A stretch of DNA of 64,000 bases. It comes from Pseudomonas fortuita. GTDB lineage: Bacteria > Pseudomonadota > Gammaproteobacteria > Pseudomonadales > Pseudomonadaceae. Position numbers and translations under genes: made by a program. The DNA lies in the NCBI RefSeq assembly GCF_026898135.2, contig NZ_CP114035.2:1591501-1655500 (forward strand). Direction: 5' to 3'. Under the pieces are notes generated by a model, which was not told the origin of the DNA, did no database searches, and was given only the letters and a program-made list of their open reading frames with translations. Shown piece after piece: positions 20,715-30,035 of the stretch (within the stretch, counting starts at the first letter, position 1; each line of letters starts with the position of its first letter).

Positions 20715-21497
20715 ATGCTCGTAGATTCCCATTGCCACCTCGACCGTCTTGACCTGAGCGCCCACCAGGGCTCCCTCGATGCCGCTTTGCAGGCAGCGCG
20801 TGAGCGTGGGGTCGGTCATTTTCTGTGTATTGGCGTCAGTGCCGAAAACGCCGGTGCCGTGAAGGCGTTGAGCGAGCAGTACGCCGATGTCGATTGCTCG
20901 GTGGGCGTGCACCCGCTTGACCTGGCGCCGGGTGAAACCCCGGCGCTGGAATGGTTGCTGCGCGAACTGGCCCACCCCCATGTGGTGGCGATAGGCGAAA
21001 CCGGGCTGGATTACCACTATGAGCCGGAAGCTGCCGAGCTGCAGCAGGCTTCGTTCCGCCTGCACCTGGAAGCCTCGCGGCAGACCGGCAAGCCGGTCAT
21101 CGTGCACACCCGGGCGGCACGTGCCGATACCCTGGCGCTGCTGCGTGAAGCCAACCTGCCACAGGCTGGCGTGCTGCATTGCTTCACCGAAGACTGGGAG
21201 ATGGCCAAGGCCGCGCTGGACCTGGGGTATTACATCTCGCTGTCTGGCATCGTAACCTTCCGCAACGCCGATGCCCTGCGTGAAGTGGCTCGGCAGGTGC
21301 CGGTCGATCGTTTGCTGGTCGAGACCGATTCGCCGTATCTGGCACCCATTCCGTACCGTGGCAAGCCGAACCTTCCGCAGTATGTACGGGAAGTGGCTGA
21401 GTATGTGGCTTCGTTGCGGGGCGCCAGTTATGACCAACTGGCTGAGCAGACTACTGCCAACTTCAAGCGGTTGTTCCCGTTGGCGCGGGTGGCCTGA
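20715..21497 (+). CDS. tatD: TatD-family metal-dependent hydrolase
   Basis: The 260-residue TIM-barrel hydrolase has all TatD metal ligands: DSHCHLD (4-10), the glutamate in GETGLDYH, VIVHTRAA, LHCFTED and ETDSPYLAP. Members act as Mg2+-dependent DNases/exonucleases; this one resembles the YcfH branch encoded after holB in E. coli. The start was chosen at ATG 20715, which begins the metal-binding motif; an upstream TGTGTCGTC segment adds five unlikely residues. It is the last gene of the fab-to-holB block and is followed by a 1.2-kb region without proteins. Confidence 0.93.
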   Translation: MLVDSHCHLDRLDLSAHQGSLDAALQAARERGVGHFLCIGVSAENAGAVKALSEQYADVDCSVGVHPLDLAPGETPALEWLLRELAHPHVVAIGETGLDYHYEPEAAELQQASFRLHLEASRQTGKPVIVHTRAARADTLALLREANLPQAGVLHCFTEDWEMAKAALDLGYYISLSGIVTFRNADALREVARQVPVDRLLVETDSPYLAPIPYRGKPNLPQYVREVAEYVASLRGASYDQLAEQTTANFKRLFPLARVA

Positions 21498-21587
21498 TGG
21501 CCCACGAGCCTGAGTGCTCTTGCTCTTGCTCTTGCTCTTGCTTCGGCTTTGGCTTCTAAGCGCGCGGTAGCTCAGGCAACGCAGATT

Positions 21588-21818
21588 GCGACTTCAGGAG
21601 GCCAAGCGCAGGGCTTGCGGAGGGAGGTGACGGGCATGGATGCCCGTCAAGCGCTGGGCCCCAGGATGGGGCCTGCAGCGCGGTCCTCCCGGGAGCAAGC
21701 CCGGAGCGAGGGGACCCCGGAGCGCAGCGTAGGGGCCGGATGATGGGAGCGCAGCGTTTTTTGGTTACTTTTTGTCGCGTTTGACAAAAAGTGACCCGCC
21801 GTAAGGGCGGAAAGGTGA
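21588..21818 (+). repeat. Left arm of a 231-bp inverted repeat
   Basis: It is nearly identical, in inverted orientation, to 21974-22205. It contains its own hairpins: a perfect palindrome TGACGGGCAT-GG-ATGCCCGTCA (21628-21649), GGCCCCAGGATGGGGCC, and the CACTTTTTGTC/GACAAAAAGTG pair around 21768-21792. The arm ends AAGGGCGGAAAGGTGA. The sequence resembles a repeat recalled as frequent in Pseudomonas intergenic regions. Confidence 0.9.
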
Positions 21819-21874
21819 TTTGGCGCCACCTTTGAAAATGAATGTTGACTCATTGTTGATGCCCACACCTGAAC

Positions 21875-21924
21875 GCGAACAGCGAACAGCGAACAGCGAA
21901 CAGCGAACAGCGAACAGCGAAACA
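21875..21924. repeat. GCGAACA heptamer tandem repeat
   Basis: Six perfect copies of GCGAACA run from 21875 to 21916, followed by one imperfect copy with an extra A. It lies in the loop between the two large inverted arms. It is not a multiple of three, so it is not maintained as coding sequence; a variable-number locus is likely. Confidence 0.95.
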
Positions 21925-21973
21925 GTGCTGGTTTTTAGCTCGCGCATAGGCCATTTGCGATGGCGACACTAAC

Positions 21974-22205
21974 TCACCTTTTCGCCCTTACGGCGAGTCA
22001 CTTTTTGTCAGACGCGACAAAAAGTAACCAAAAAACGCTGCGCTCCCATCATCCGGCCCCTGCGCTGCGCTCCGGGGTTCCCTCACTCCGGCCTCGCTCC
22101 CAGGAGGACCGCGCTGCAGGCCCCATCCTGGGGCCCAGCGCTTGACGGGCATCCATGCCCGTCACCTCCCTCCGCAAGGCCTGCGTTCGGCCTACTGAAG
22201 TCGCG
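21974..22205 (-). repeat. Right arm of the giant inverted repeat
   Basis: This is the reverse-oriented partner of 21588-21818, differing by scattered single-base changes. Those changes mean the two copies have diverged somewhat since duplication. The arm runs from TCACCTTTTCGCCCTTAC to CTACTGAAGTCGCG. Confidence 0.9.
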
Positions 22206-22210
22206 AAGAT

Positions 22211-22290
22211 CAAAATCAAAATCAAAATCAAAATACAAAATCAAAAAACAAAATCAAAAAACAAAATCAAAATCAAAATCAAAATCACGG
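22211..22290. repeat. Degenerate (TCAAAA)n microsatellite
   Basis: About twelve hexamers TCAAAA, interrupted by ACAAAA and A-rich units, directly abut the right arm. The strand bias (A/C only) and low GC stand out sharply from the surrounding high-GC DNA. Confidence 0.9.
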
Positions 22291-22345
22291 TACAGCACAA
22301 CCTCGAGCGGGGAGTGCGGGTCGCTGTGCGACCCGTCGCGCAAGC

Positions 22346-22463
22346 AAAAAAAACCCGGGTTCTGGGGGGGGAATCCGGGTTAAGACCATTAGGAGTAAAA
22401 CAAAGGTACGCGGTCCCTGAGCACCTTTATCGGCGCGCCACTTGGGGGGGATGCGCCGCGCCA
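22346..22463 (-). ncRNA. rgsA: RgsA (P16) small regulatory RNA
   Basis: On the minus strand an RNA of about 118 nt is predicted. An extended sigma-S-type -10 (CCAATACTT, 22479-22471) is followed after about 8 bases by a GC-rich 5' hairpin and a middle part with GATAAAGGTGCTC. It ends in an intrinsic terminator: stem AACCCGG/CCGGGTT, C-rich loop and eight T residues at 22353-22346. RgsA is known in Pseudomonas as an RpoS-dependent, Hfq-bound RNA of about 120 nt. In P. aeruginosa it is recalled beside tatD, which fits the position here. Identity rests on context and recalled sequence features. Confidence 0.75.
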
Positions 22464-22665
22464 ACACTTCAAGTATTGGTCAGGTTTGGCGCAGTGCCAG
22501 CGTATATTGGTCGTTTTTTAAACAAATTTGGAATACGCCGAGGTTTCAATCCTTCCACAGCGCATGGCAGTAAGCATGGTGAAACACAGACATGCGTGGA
22601 TGATCCGTGCAATTTCTTGCAAGTTAGGCATAATAAACCGCTTCGATTGTCATCCAGTCCTTCCC

Positions 22666-23301
22666 ATGCAGAAAGAACCTCGTAAGGTCCGTGAGTTTCG
22701 CCGTCGCGAACAGGAAATCCTCGACACCGCGCTCAAGCTGTTTCTCGAACAGGGTGAGGACAGCGTCACTGTCGAAATGATCGCCGACGCCGTGGGTATC
22801 GGCAAAGGCACGATCTACAAGCATTTCAAGTCAAAGGCGGAAATCTACCTGCGCCTGATGCTCGACTATGAGCGCGACCTGAACGAACTGTTGCACTCGG
22901 CCGACGTCGACCGTGACAAGGAAGCCCTGTCACGCGCCTACTTCGAGTTCCGCATGCGCGACCCGCAACGTTACCGGTTGTTCGATCGCCTGGAAGAGAA
23001 GGTGGTCAAGGGCAACCAGGTGCCGGAAATGGTCGAGCAACTGCACAGTATCCGTGCCTCCAACTTCGATCGCCTGACTCAGCTGATCAAGGGCCGCATC
23101 AGCGAAGGCAAGCTCGAAGACGTACCGCCGTATTTCCATTACTGCGCCGCCTGGGCGCTGGTGCACGGCGCCGTTGCGCTGTACCACTCGCCGTTCTGGA
23201 GCAATGTGCTTGAGGATCAGGAAGGTTTCTTCCAGTTCCTGATGGACATCGGTGTGCGCATGGGCAACAAACGCAAACGCGATCCGGAACCGACGAACTG
23301 A
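22666..23301 (+). CDS. TetR-family transcriptional regulator
   Basis: The 211-residue protein has an N-terminal helix-turn-helix (about 30-55: VTVEMIADAVGIGKGTIYKH) and a helical ligand domain. The start is ATG 22666; longer frames upstream run through the rgsA region. It keeps the place of the TetR regulator recalled near tatD in P. aeruginosa. No operator palindrome is obvious just upstream, although an AT-rich CATAATAAA box lies at 22629. Ligand and targets are unknown; the adjacent radical SAM gene 91 bases downstream is one possible target. Confidence 0.85.
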   Translation: MQKEPRKVREFRRREQEILDTALKLFLEQGEDSVTVEMIADAVGIGKGTIYKHFKSKAEIYLRLMLDYERDLNELLHSADVDRDKEALSRAYFEFRMRDPQRYRLFDRLEEKVVKGNQVPEMVEQLHSIRASNFDRLTQLIKGRISEGKLEDVPPYFHYCAAWALVHGAVALYHSPFWSNVLEDQEGFFQFLMDIGVRMGNKRKRDPEPTN

Positions 23302-23392
23302 AGCGTTCCGTCACTTGACGCTGAAACCGGCAGGGTGCGGGGGCTTGCAAAAACCTGATTTATGAGTCAGGTTTCGCCTGCCCCTATCATCC

Positions 23393-24376
23393 ATGCCGGA
23401 GTCATTCATGATTGTCGATCGTCAAGGCAGGCGCTTTCGCAACCTGCGTGTCAGCCTGACGGCTGCTTGCAATTATGCCTGCACCTACTGCGTGCCCGAC
23501 GGCAAACGCCTGGTGGCGGCGCAAGACGAGCTCTCGGCAGATGCCCTGGCCCGCGGCGTGGCTTACCTGATCGAAGCGGCGGGTATCGAGCGCCTACGCA
23601 TCACAGGGGGTGAGCCGCTGGTCAGCCCGCGCCTGGATGCCTTTCTGGCCGCAGTGGCCAAGCTCGACCTCGACGATATCTCGCTGACCACCAATGGCCA
23701 GCTGTTGGCACGCAAGCTGCCCCAGCTGCAAGCGGCGGGTATCCGACGCCTGAATGTTTCCCTCGACACTCTCGATCCCCAGGCCTTCCGCCGCATTGCC
23801 CGGGGCGGCGACCTGGCCAGTGTGCTGGCGGGTATGGAGCAGGCCACTGCGCTGGGCATGCGAATCAAGGTGAACATGGTGCCAATGCGCGGGCACAACC
23901 TCGACCAGGTATTGCCGCTGCTGGATTACTGCCTGGAGCGCGGCTTCGAGTTGCGCTTCATAGAACTCATGCGCATGGGCCACCTGGCCCGTGAGCACAA
24001 TGCCTTTGTGCAGCAGTTCGTCGGGCTCGACCAGTTGCTGGCGCTGATCGGCGGCAAGTATGCCTATGTCCAGGTCGATGCGCCGCTGGACGCTACAGCC
24101 CTGCGCTATGAAATCCCGGGCATTGGCCACTTCGGCATCATCGCCAACGAGAGCGTGCCGTTTTGCCGTACCTGCTCGCGCTTGCGCCTGTCCTCCACGG
24201 GCTGGTTGCATGGCTGCCTGTCTTCGAGCAATCGCCACTTCGTCGGTGACCTGCTGGAAAAGCCGCGTCATCAGGCCCTTCCGGCCCTGCAGCGCCTGTT
24301 GGTCAAGGCGCTGGCAGACAAGCAGGACCTGGCGTTTTCCGGTGATGTGATGGTGATGAAGGTGATTGGCGGCTGA
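23393..24376 (+). CDS. MoaA-like radical SAM protein (GTP 3',8-cyclase homologue)
   Basis: The 327-residue protein has the radical-SAM cluster motif CNYACTYC (about 28-35), the SAM motif ITGGEPL, and a C-terminal cluster motif CRTCSRLRLSSTGWLHGC, as in MoaA. It ends in Gly-Gly like true MoaA proteins. MoaA starts molybdenum-cofactor synthesis by cyclising GTP. No other moa gene lies nearby, so this may be a second, stand-alone MoaA. An alternative start is the in-frame ATG at 23408. Confidence 0.82.
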   Translation: MPESFMIVDRQGRRFRNLRVSLTAACNYACTYCVPDGKRLVAAQDELSADALARGVAYLIEAAGIERLRITGGEPLVSPRLDAFLAAVAKLDLDDISLTTNGQLLARKLPQLQAAGIRRLNVSLDTLDPQAFRRIARGGDLASVLAGMEQATALGMRIKVNMVPMRGHNLDQVLPLLDYCLERGFELRFIELMRMGHLAREHNAFVQQFVGLDQLLALIGGKYAYVQVDAPLDATALRYEIPGIGHFGIIANESVPFCRTCSRLRLSSTGWLHGCLSSSNRHFVGDLLEKPRHQALPALQRLLVKALADKQDLAFSGDVMVMKVIGG

Positions 24377-24442
24377 AGCTGGCGCAAAAGCTGCATCCGC
24401 CTGCTATTCGCCGGTTTTTCGTCGCCGGCCACTGGAGGAAAG

Positions 24443-25048
24443 ATGCGTAGCCTGGTCTTGCTGCTGGCGCTGATGGCGCTGGGCGGCTGCATGAATGTCA
24501 GCGATATGGGCGAAGGCGTCCGCTATCACATGAGCGATGCCGGTCTGCTGGACCACAGCGATACCCGGCGTACCCTGTCGATCCGCCTGCAGCCCGATTC
24601 GTTCATTTTCATCGGCCAGGGCGCATTCGTGCCGCCGGGCAAGGGGCCGGTGCCACGGCAGAATGCGGTGGCTGACGAGGCGTTCAAGAGCTTTGTCGAG
24701 TATTTCCCGTTGGTGCGCCGCGCCCAAGGCCCATTGGGCCTGGAAGACGCCATTGCCCAGGCACGCTCGGTGGGTGCCGACTACGTCCTGTACACCCGCT
24801 TCGCCCGTACCGACGACCGCATCGGCAATGGCGATGAGTGGTATGACGAACAGGCCGTCGACCGGCTGGGGTGGGACACTGGCGTGGTGCAGATGATGTT
24901 GATCGAAACCAATACCCGCTACCTGATCGACACCGCACGCATCAAGAGCCGTGGCGGTTTGTTGACGTTCCACGACAACACCCCGGAGGATTTGCTTGGT
25001 GCGCCGATGCGCGAGTACGCTCGTAGCCTTCTGGGTATGAGCGAATGA
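24443..25048 (+). CDS. Lipoprotein of the DUF4823 family
   Basis: The 201-residue protein starts with a lipoprotein signal whose lipobox LGGC puts the lipidated cysteine at about residue 16; the following Met-Asn favours outer-membrane sorting. The mature part contains ADYVLYTRFARTDDRIGN, and the whole looks like the DUF4823 family of Pseudomonas. Its function is unknown. A GGAGGAAAG ribosome site precedes the ATG. It is followed by a DUF1285 gene after 10 bases, so they are probably cotranscribed. Confidence 0.82.
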   Translation: MRSLVLLLALMALGGCMNVSDMGEGVRYHMSDAGLLDHSDTRRTLSIRLQPDSFIFIGQGAFVPPGKGPVPRQNAVADEAFKSFVEYFPLVRRAQGPLGLEDAIAQARSVGADYVLYTRFARTDDRIGNGDEWYDEQAVDRLGWDTGVVQMMLIETNTRYLIDTARIKSRGGLLTFHDNTPEDLLGAPMREYARSLLGMSE

Positions 25049-25058
25049 GGCAGGCGTG

Positions 25059-25619
25059 ATGAGTGATTCCGGCAAGGCCAATGATCTTCTGGCACAGATC
25101 CCCAAGGCCAAGGGCCTGCCGCCGGTGCATCTGTGGAACCCGGATTTTTGCGGTGACATCGATATGCGCATTGCCCGCGATGGCACCTGGTATTACCTGG
25201 GCACGCCGATCGGGCGCAAACCGATGGTGCGGTTGTTTTCCACGATCATTCGCCGCGATGGCGATGACTACTTCCTGATTACCCCGGTAGAAAAGGTTGG
25301 CATCCGCGTCGACGATGCCCCATTTGTGGCCGTGGCTCTGGAGGTGCTGGGGGAGGGGGAGCAGCAGGTGCTGCGCTTCACCAGCAATGTCGAGGACCAG
25401 GTTGACGCCGGGCCGGACAACCCTTTGCGTGTGGTCATCGACCCGGTGACGCAGGAGCCATCGCCCTATGTGCTGATGCGCAGCAACCTTGAGGCGCTGA
25501 TTCACCGCAATGTTTTCTATCAGTTGGTAGAGCTGGCGGTGGCGCGTGAAATCGACGGCGAGGAATGGCTGGGGGTCTGGAGCCAAGGCGTGTTCTACCC
25601 GATTGGGCGTAGCAGCTGA
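25059..25619 (+). CDS. DUF1285 domain protein
   Basis: The 186-residue protein contains the DUF1285 motifs HLWNPDFCGDIDMRIARDGTW and YYLGTPIGRKPMVRLFSTI. It has no signal sequence or membrane helix, so it should be cytoplasmic. A structure-only family, it has a PilZ- or PH-like fold by recollection and no assigned role. ATG 25059 was preferred over the GTG three bases before. A REP doublet follows the stop. Confidence 0.85.
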   Translation: MSDSGKANDLLAQIPKAKGLPPVHLWNPDFCGDIDMRIARDGTWYYLGTPIGRKPMVRLFSTIIRRDGDDYFLITPVEKVGIRVDDAPFVAVALEVLGEGEQQVLRFTSNVEDQVDAGPDNPLRVVIDPVTQEPSPYVLMRSNLEALIHRNVFYQLVELAVAREIDGEEWLGVWSQGVFYPIGRSS

Positions 25620-25629
25620 GCTCTTGGTT

Positions 25630-25730
25630 GCCTGTACCGGCCTCTTCGCGGGCATGCCCGCTCCCACAGGTACAGCACCTGTGGCGAATGAACTTGTGGG
25701 AGCGGGCGGCACAGGTAAAATCGGCCCCCT
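25630..25730. repeat. REP doublet
   Basis: CCGGCCTCTTCGCGGGCATGCCCGCTCCCACAG and a second, opposing GTGGGAGCGGGC copy are about 45 bases apart between the DUF1285 and cupin genes. They are of the P. putida REP type. Confidence 0.75.
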
Positions 25731-25811
25731 GCTTTTACCTCGAATTGGCCATTTGTCTTCAGCCAACGAAGGCCTAACCTGCTGGCATTAGTCATCCAGG
25801 AGAAGCCCGCC

Positions 25812-26213
25812 ATGAAACCCTTGGCTATCGTCCTTTTTGCCCTGCTCGCCGTCCAAGCCCCCGCCTGGGCCCACGGCGACGTTGCCGACCAGGTCAAAGT
25901 CCTGCAGCAGCAACAACCCTCGAACGCCCCGGGCAAAACGGCTGTCATGCTTACGGTGAGCTACGCCCCTGGCGAGGCATCGCCCGCGCATCAGCACCCC
26001 GGCGCAGTGATGGCCTACGTTCTGGAGGGGGCAGTGGTGTCGAAGCTCAACAACGATCCGGAAAAGACCTACAAGGCCGGTGAGTACTGGTACGAGGCGC
26101 CAGGCACCGTGCACAGCGTGTCACGCAATGCCAGCAAGACCCAGCCCGCCAAGCTGCTGGTCTGGAGCCTGGTGGACGAGGGCAAGCCAGTGACCGAGCC
26201 GCTGGGCCAGTAA
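25812..26213 (+). CDS. Secreted cupin-domain protein
   Basis: The 133-residue protein has a signal peptide (about 1-21, cut after APAWA) and one small cupin domain. Metal ligands are visible in SPAHQHPGAVMAYVLEG and in the later PGTVHSVSRN. Such periplasmic cupins are widespread and unassigned; substrate and reaction cannot be inferred. An AGGAGAAG site precedes the ATG. It is a single-gene unit ended by a strong terminator that also separates it from tRNA-Asn. Confidence 0.85.
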   Translation: MKPLAIVLFALLAVQAPAWAHGDVADQVKVLQQQQPSNAPGKTAVMLTVSYAPGEASPAHQHPGAVMAYVLEGAVVSKLNNDPEKTYKAGEYWYEAPGTVHSVSRNASKTQPAKLLVWSLVDEGKPVTEPLGQ

Positions 26214-26228
26214 ATCCGATGCAATGCA

Positions 26229-26264
26229 AAAAGCCCCCGGTTGCTTGCGCACCCGGGGGCTTTT
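26229..26264. terminator. Bidirectional terminator after the cupin gene and tRNA-Asn
   Basis: Arms AAAAGCCCCCGG (26229-26240) and CCGGGGGCTTTT (26253-26264) surround a 12-nt loop and can serve both converging units. Confidence 0.9.
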
Positions 26265-26271
26265 CAATGTT

Positions 26272-26347
26272 TGGCTCCGCGACCTGGACTCGAACCAGGG
26301 ACCCAATGATTAACAGTCATTTGCTCTACCGACTGAGCTATCGCGGA
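26272..26347 (-). tRNA. tRNA-Asn (GTT)
   Basis: The 76-nt cloverleaf is on the minus strand: acceptor TCCGCGA, D-loop AGCTCAGTCGGTAGAGC, anticodon loop CTGTTAA (GTT), T-arm GGTTCGAGTCC and an encoded CCA. Confidence 0.97.
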
Positions 26348-26357
26348 ATCTGTGCGT

Positions 26358-26385
26358 ATCTTACTGACTGCCTGGAAGAAGTCAA
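26358..26385 (-). promoter_or_regulatory. tRNA-Asn promoter
   Basis: On the minus strand TTGACT (26385-26380), a 16-bp spacer and TAAGAT (26363-26358) lie about 10 bases before the tRNA 5' end. Confidence 0.7.
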
Positions 26386-26409
26386 GCCTCTCCCAGGCAA
26401 ATCAACAGG

Positions 26410-27606
26410 TTACAGCACTTCGACGATGGCCTTGGTTACCACGTGGATGTTGCTCTGGTTCAGCGCGGCAACCGCGATGCGGCCGGTGTCCAGTGCGTAG
26501 ATGCCAAACTCGTTCTTCAGGCGGGCTACCTGTTCAACGGTCAGGCCCGAGTAGGAGAACATGCCTGCCTGTCGGCCAACGAAGCTGAAGTCGCGCTTGG
26601 CGCCATATTCAGCCAGCAGGCTGACCATTTGCTGACGCATGCCGTGGATGCGCTGGCGCATCTCGCCCAGCTCGGCTTCCCACATTTGGCGCAGTTCGTC
26701 GCTGTTCAGCACGGTAGCGACGATGGTTGCGCCATGGGTCGGCGGGTTGGAGTAGGTGGTACGGATCACACGCTTGACCTGCGACAGCACGCGAGTGCTC
26801 TCATCCTTCGAGGCGGTGACGATCGACAGTGCGCCAACGCGCTCGCCGTACAGCGAGAACGACTTGGAGAACGAGCTGGAAACGAAGAACTCCAGGCCCG
26901 ACTCGGCGAACAGGCGCACGGCGAAGGCATCTTCGGCGATGCCGTCACCAAAGCCCTGATAGGCCATGTCGAGGAACGGCACATGGCCCTTGGCCTTGAC
27001 CACTTCCAGGACGTTTTTCCAGTCGTCCAGGCCCAGGTCGACACCGGTCGGGTTGTGGCAGCAAGCATGCAGCACCACGATCGAGCCGGCCGGCAGGTTG
27101 TTCAGGTCTTCCAGCATGCCCGCGCGGTTGACGTCGTTGCTTGGCGCGTCGTAGTAGCGGTAATTCTGTACCGGGAAGCCGGCAGTCTCGAACAGTGCGC
27201 GGTGGTTTTCCCAGCTCGGGTCGCTGATGGCTACCACAGCGTTGGGCGACAGGCGCTTGAGGAAGTCGGCGCCGATCTTCAGCGCGCCGGTGCCGCCAAC
27301 GGCTTGCACGGTGACCACGCGGCCAGCGGCCAGCAGTGGCGACTCGGCGCCAAAGATAAGTTTTTGCACGGCCTGGTCATAAGTGGCGATGCCGTCGATC
27401 GGCAGGTAGCCGCGCGAGGCGTGCTGGGCGGCACGCTGGGTTTCGGCTTCGATCACGGCGCGCAGCAGCGGAATGCGGCCTTCCTCATTGCAGTACACGC
27501 CAACGCCCAGGTTGACCTTATCGGTACGTGGGTCGGCGTTGAATGCTTCGTTGAGGCCCAGAATAGGGTCGCGGGGTGCCAGCTCGACAGCGGAAAACAG
27601 GCTCAT
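26410..27606 (-). CDS. Aspartate/aromatic amino-acid aminotransferase (AspC/TyrB type)
   Basis: This 398-residue PLP enzyme of the class I aminotransferases transfers amino groups between aspartate or aromatic amino acids and 2-oxoglutarate. The N-terminus MSLFSAVELAPRDPILGL and the PLP-lysine motif SSSFSKSFSLYGERVG (about residue 248) are typical. Also seen are HACCHNPTGVDL and the C-terminal GRIAVAALN with the carboxylate-binding arginine. The start was set at 27606; the upstream in-frame extension has no family similarity. It lies next to uvrB, as in other Pseudomonas. AspC or TyrB specificity cannot be decided by eye. Confidence 0.93.
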   Translation of the reverse strand: MSLFSAVELAPRDPILGLNEAFNADPRTDKVNLGVGVYCNEEGRIPLLRAVIEAETQRAAQHASRGYLPIDGIATYDQAVQKLIFGAESPLLAAGRVVTVQAVGGTGALKIGADFLKRLSPNAVVAISDPSWENHRALFETAGFPVQNYRYYDAPSNDVNRAGMLEDLNNLPAGSIVVLHACCHNPTGVDLGLDDWKNVLEVVKAKGHVPFLDMAYQGFGDGIAEDAFAVRLFAESGLEFFVSSSFSKSFSLYGERVGALSIVTASKDESTRVLSQVKRVIRTTYSNPPTHGATIVATVLNSDELRQMWEAELGEMRQRIHGMRQQMVSLLAEYGAKRDFSFVGRQAGMFSYSGLTVEQVARLKNEFGIYALDTGRIAVAALNQSNIHVVTKAIVEVL

Positions 27607-27852
27607 TGTTACCTTGGCTCTGATTGGAGAGTGATAGGGCGTACACGCTCCAGCCGAATGCACTGAAGCGGTGCACAAACGGGGAGTCAGTATAGTGATA
27701 CCGTCCGGTCACTGCGACACTCTGGCACAGCTTTTCCGGCTATTTGCGCAAATATTTTTCGACCATTGGTCTAATTGCCGGGTCCACTGTAACAAGCGCT
27801 CACAGCCCAGCCTTGAAAGCGCCCCCAGCTAGCCGCATTTGGGTATAGACTA

Positions 27853-27868
27853 CTGGCTAAATTTACAG
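27853..27868 (+). promoter_or_regulatory. Putative LexA (SOS) box upstream of uvrB
   Basis: CTGGCTAAATTTACAG has the CTG-N10-CAG form of gammaproteobacterial LexA boxes, with an AT-rich centre, 25 bases before the uvrB ATG. A TATAGA -10-like box lies just upstream. uvrB is a classical SOS gene, which supports the call. One conserved half-site position differs from the full consensus. Confidence 0.55.
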
Positions 27869-27893
27869 TTGCTGCAGCACCGCGAGGTCAAAC

Positions 27894-29909
<2,016 letters not shown>

Positions 29910-29924
29910 TCCCTTTGGGTGGAT

Positions 29925-30035
29925 GAACTGGCCCTGTCGTCGGCAAGCCAGCTCCCACAGGTGTGCCGCTGCATTCAAAATTTGCCCGGTACCTGTGAGA
30001 GCTGGCTTGCCGGCGATAGGGCCAGTACAAGCTAG
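29925..30035. repeat. REP doublet between uvrB and the efflux gene
   Basis: Opposed copies of CGGCAAGCCAGCTCCCACAG and GAGCTGGCTTGCCGGCGATAGGGCC lie between the convergent stops and could form a long hairpin separating the two units. Confidence 0.75.

Larger units (their letters stand above)
21498..22665. other. 1.2-kb protein-free interval between tatD and the TetR gene
   Basis: The interval has, in order, a (TTGCTC)n tract (21515-21543), the left arm of a giant inverted repeat (21588-21818), a 155-bp loop with six GCGAACA repeats, the right arm (21974-22205), a degenerate (TCAAAA)n tract (22211-22290), and the minus-strand RNA gene rgsA. Open frames crossing the arms are translations of repeat DNA and lack ribosome sites. 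Confidence 0.85.

Noticed and set aside
21875..21924. Possible replication iterons in the GCGAACA array
   Set aside because: No replication gene, DnaA boxes or AT-rich unwinding region nearby; a simple tandem repeat explains it.
22155..22685. A 176-residue plus-strand frame running through the microsatellite and rgsA
   Set aside because: It encodes runs of Lys-Ile from the hexamer tract, has no ribosome site and overlaps the TetR start out of frame.
27813..27849. TTGAAA with TATAGA as a uvrB promoter
   Set aside because: The spacer would be about 25 bp, too long for sigma-70; only the LexA-like box was kept.
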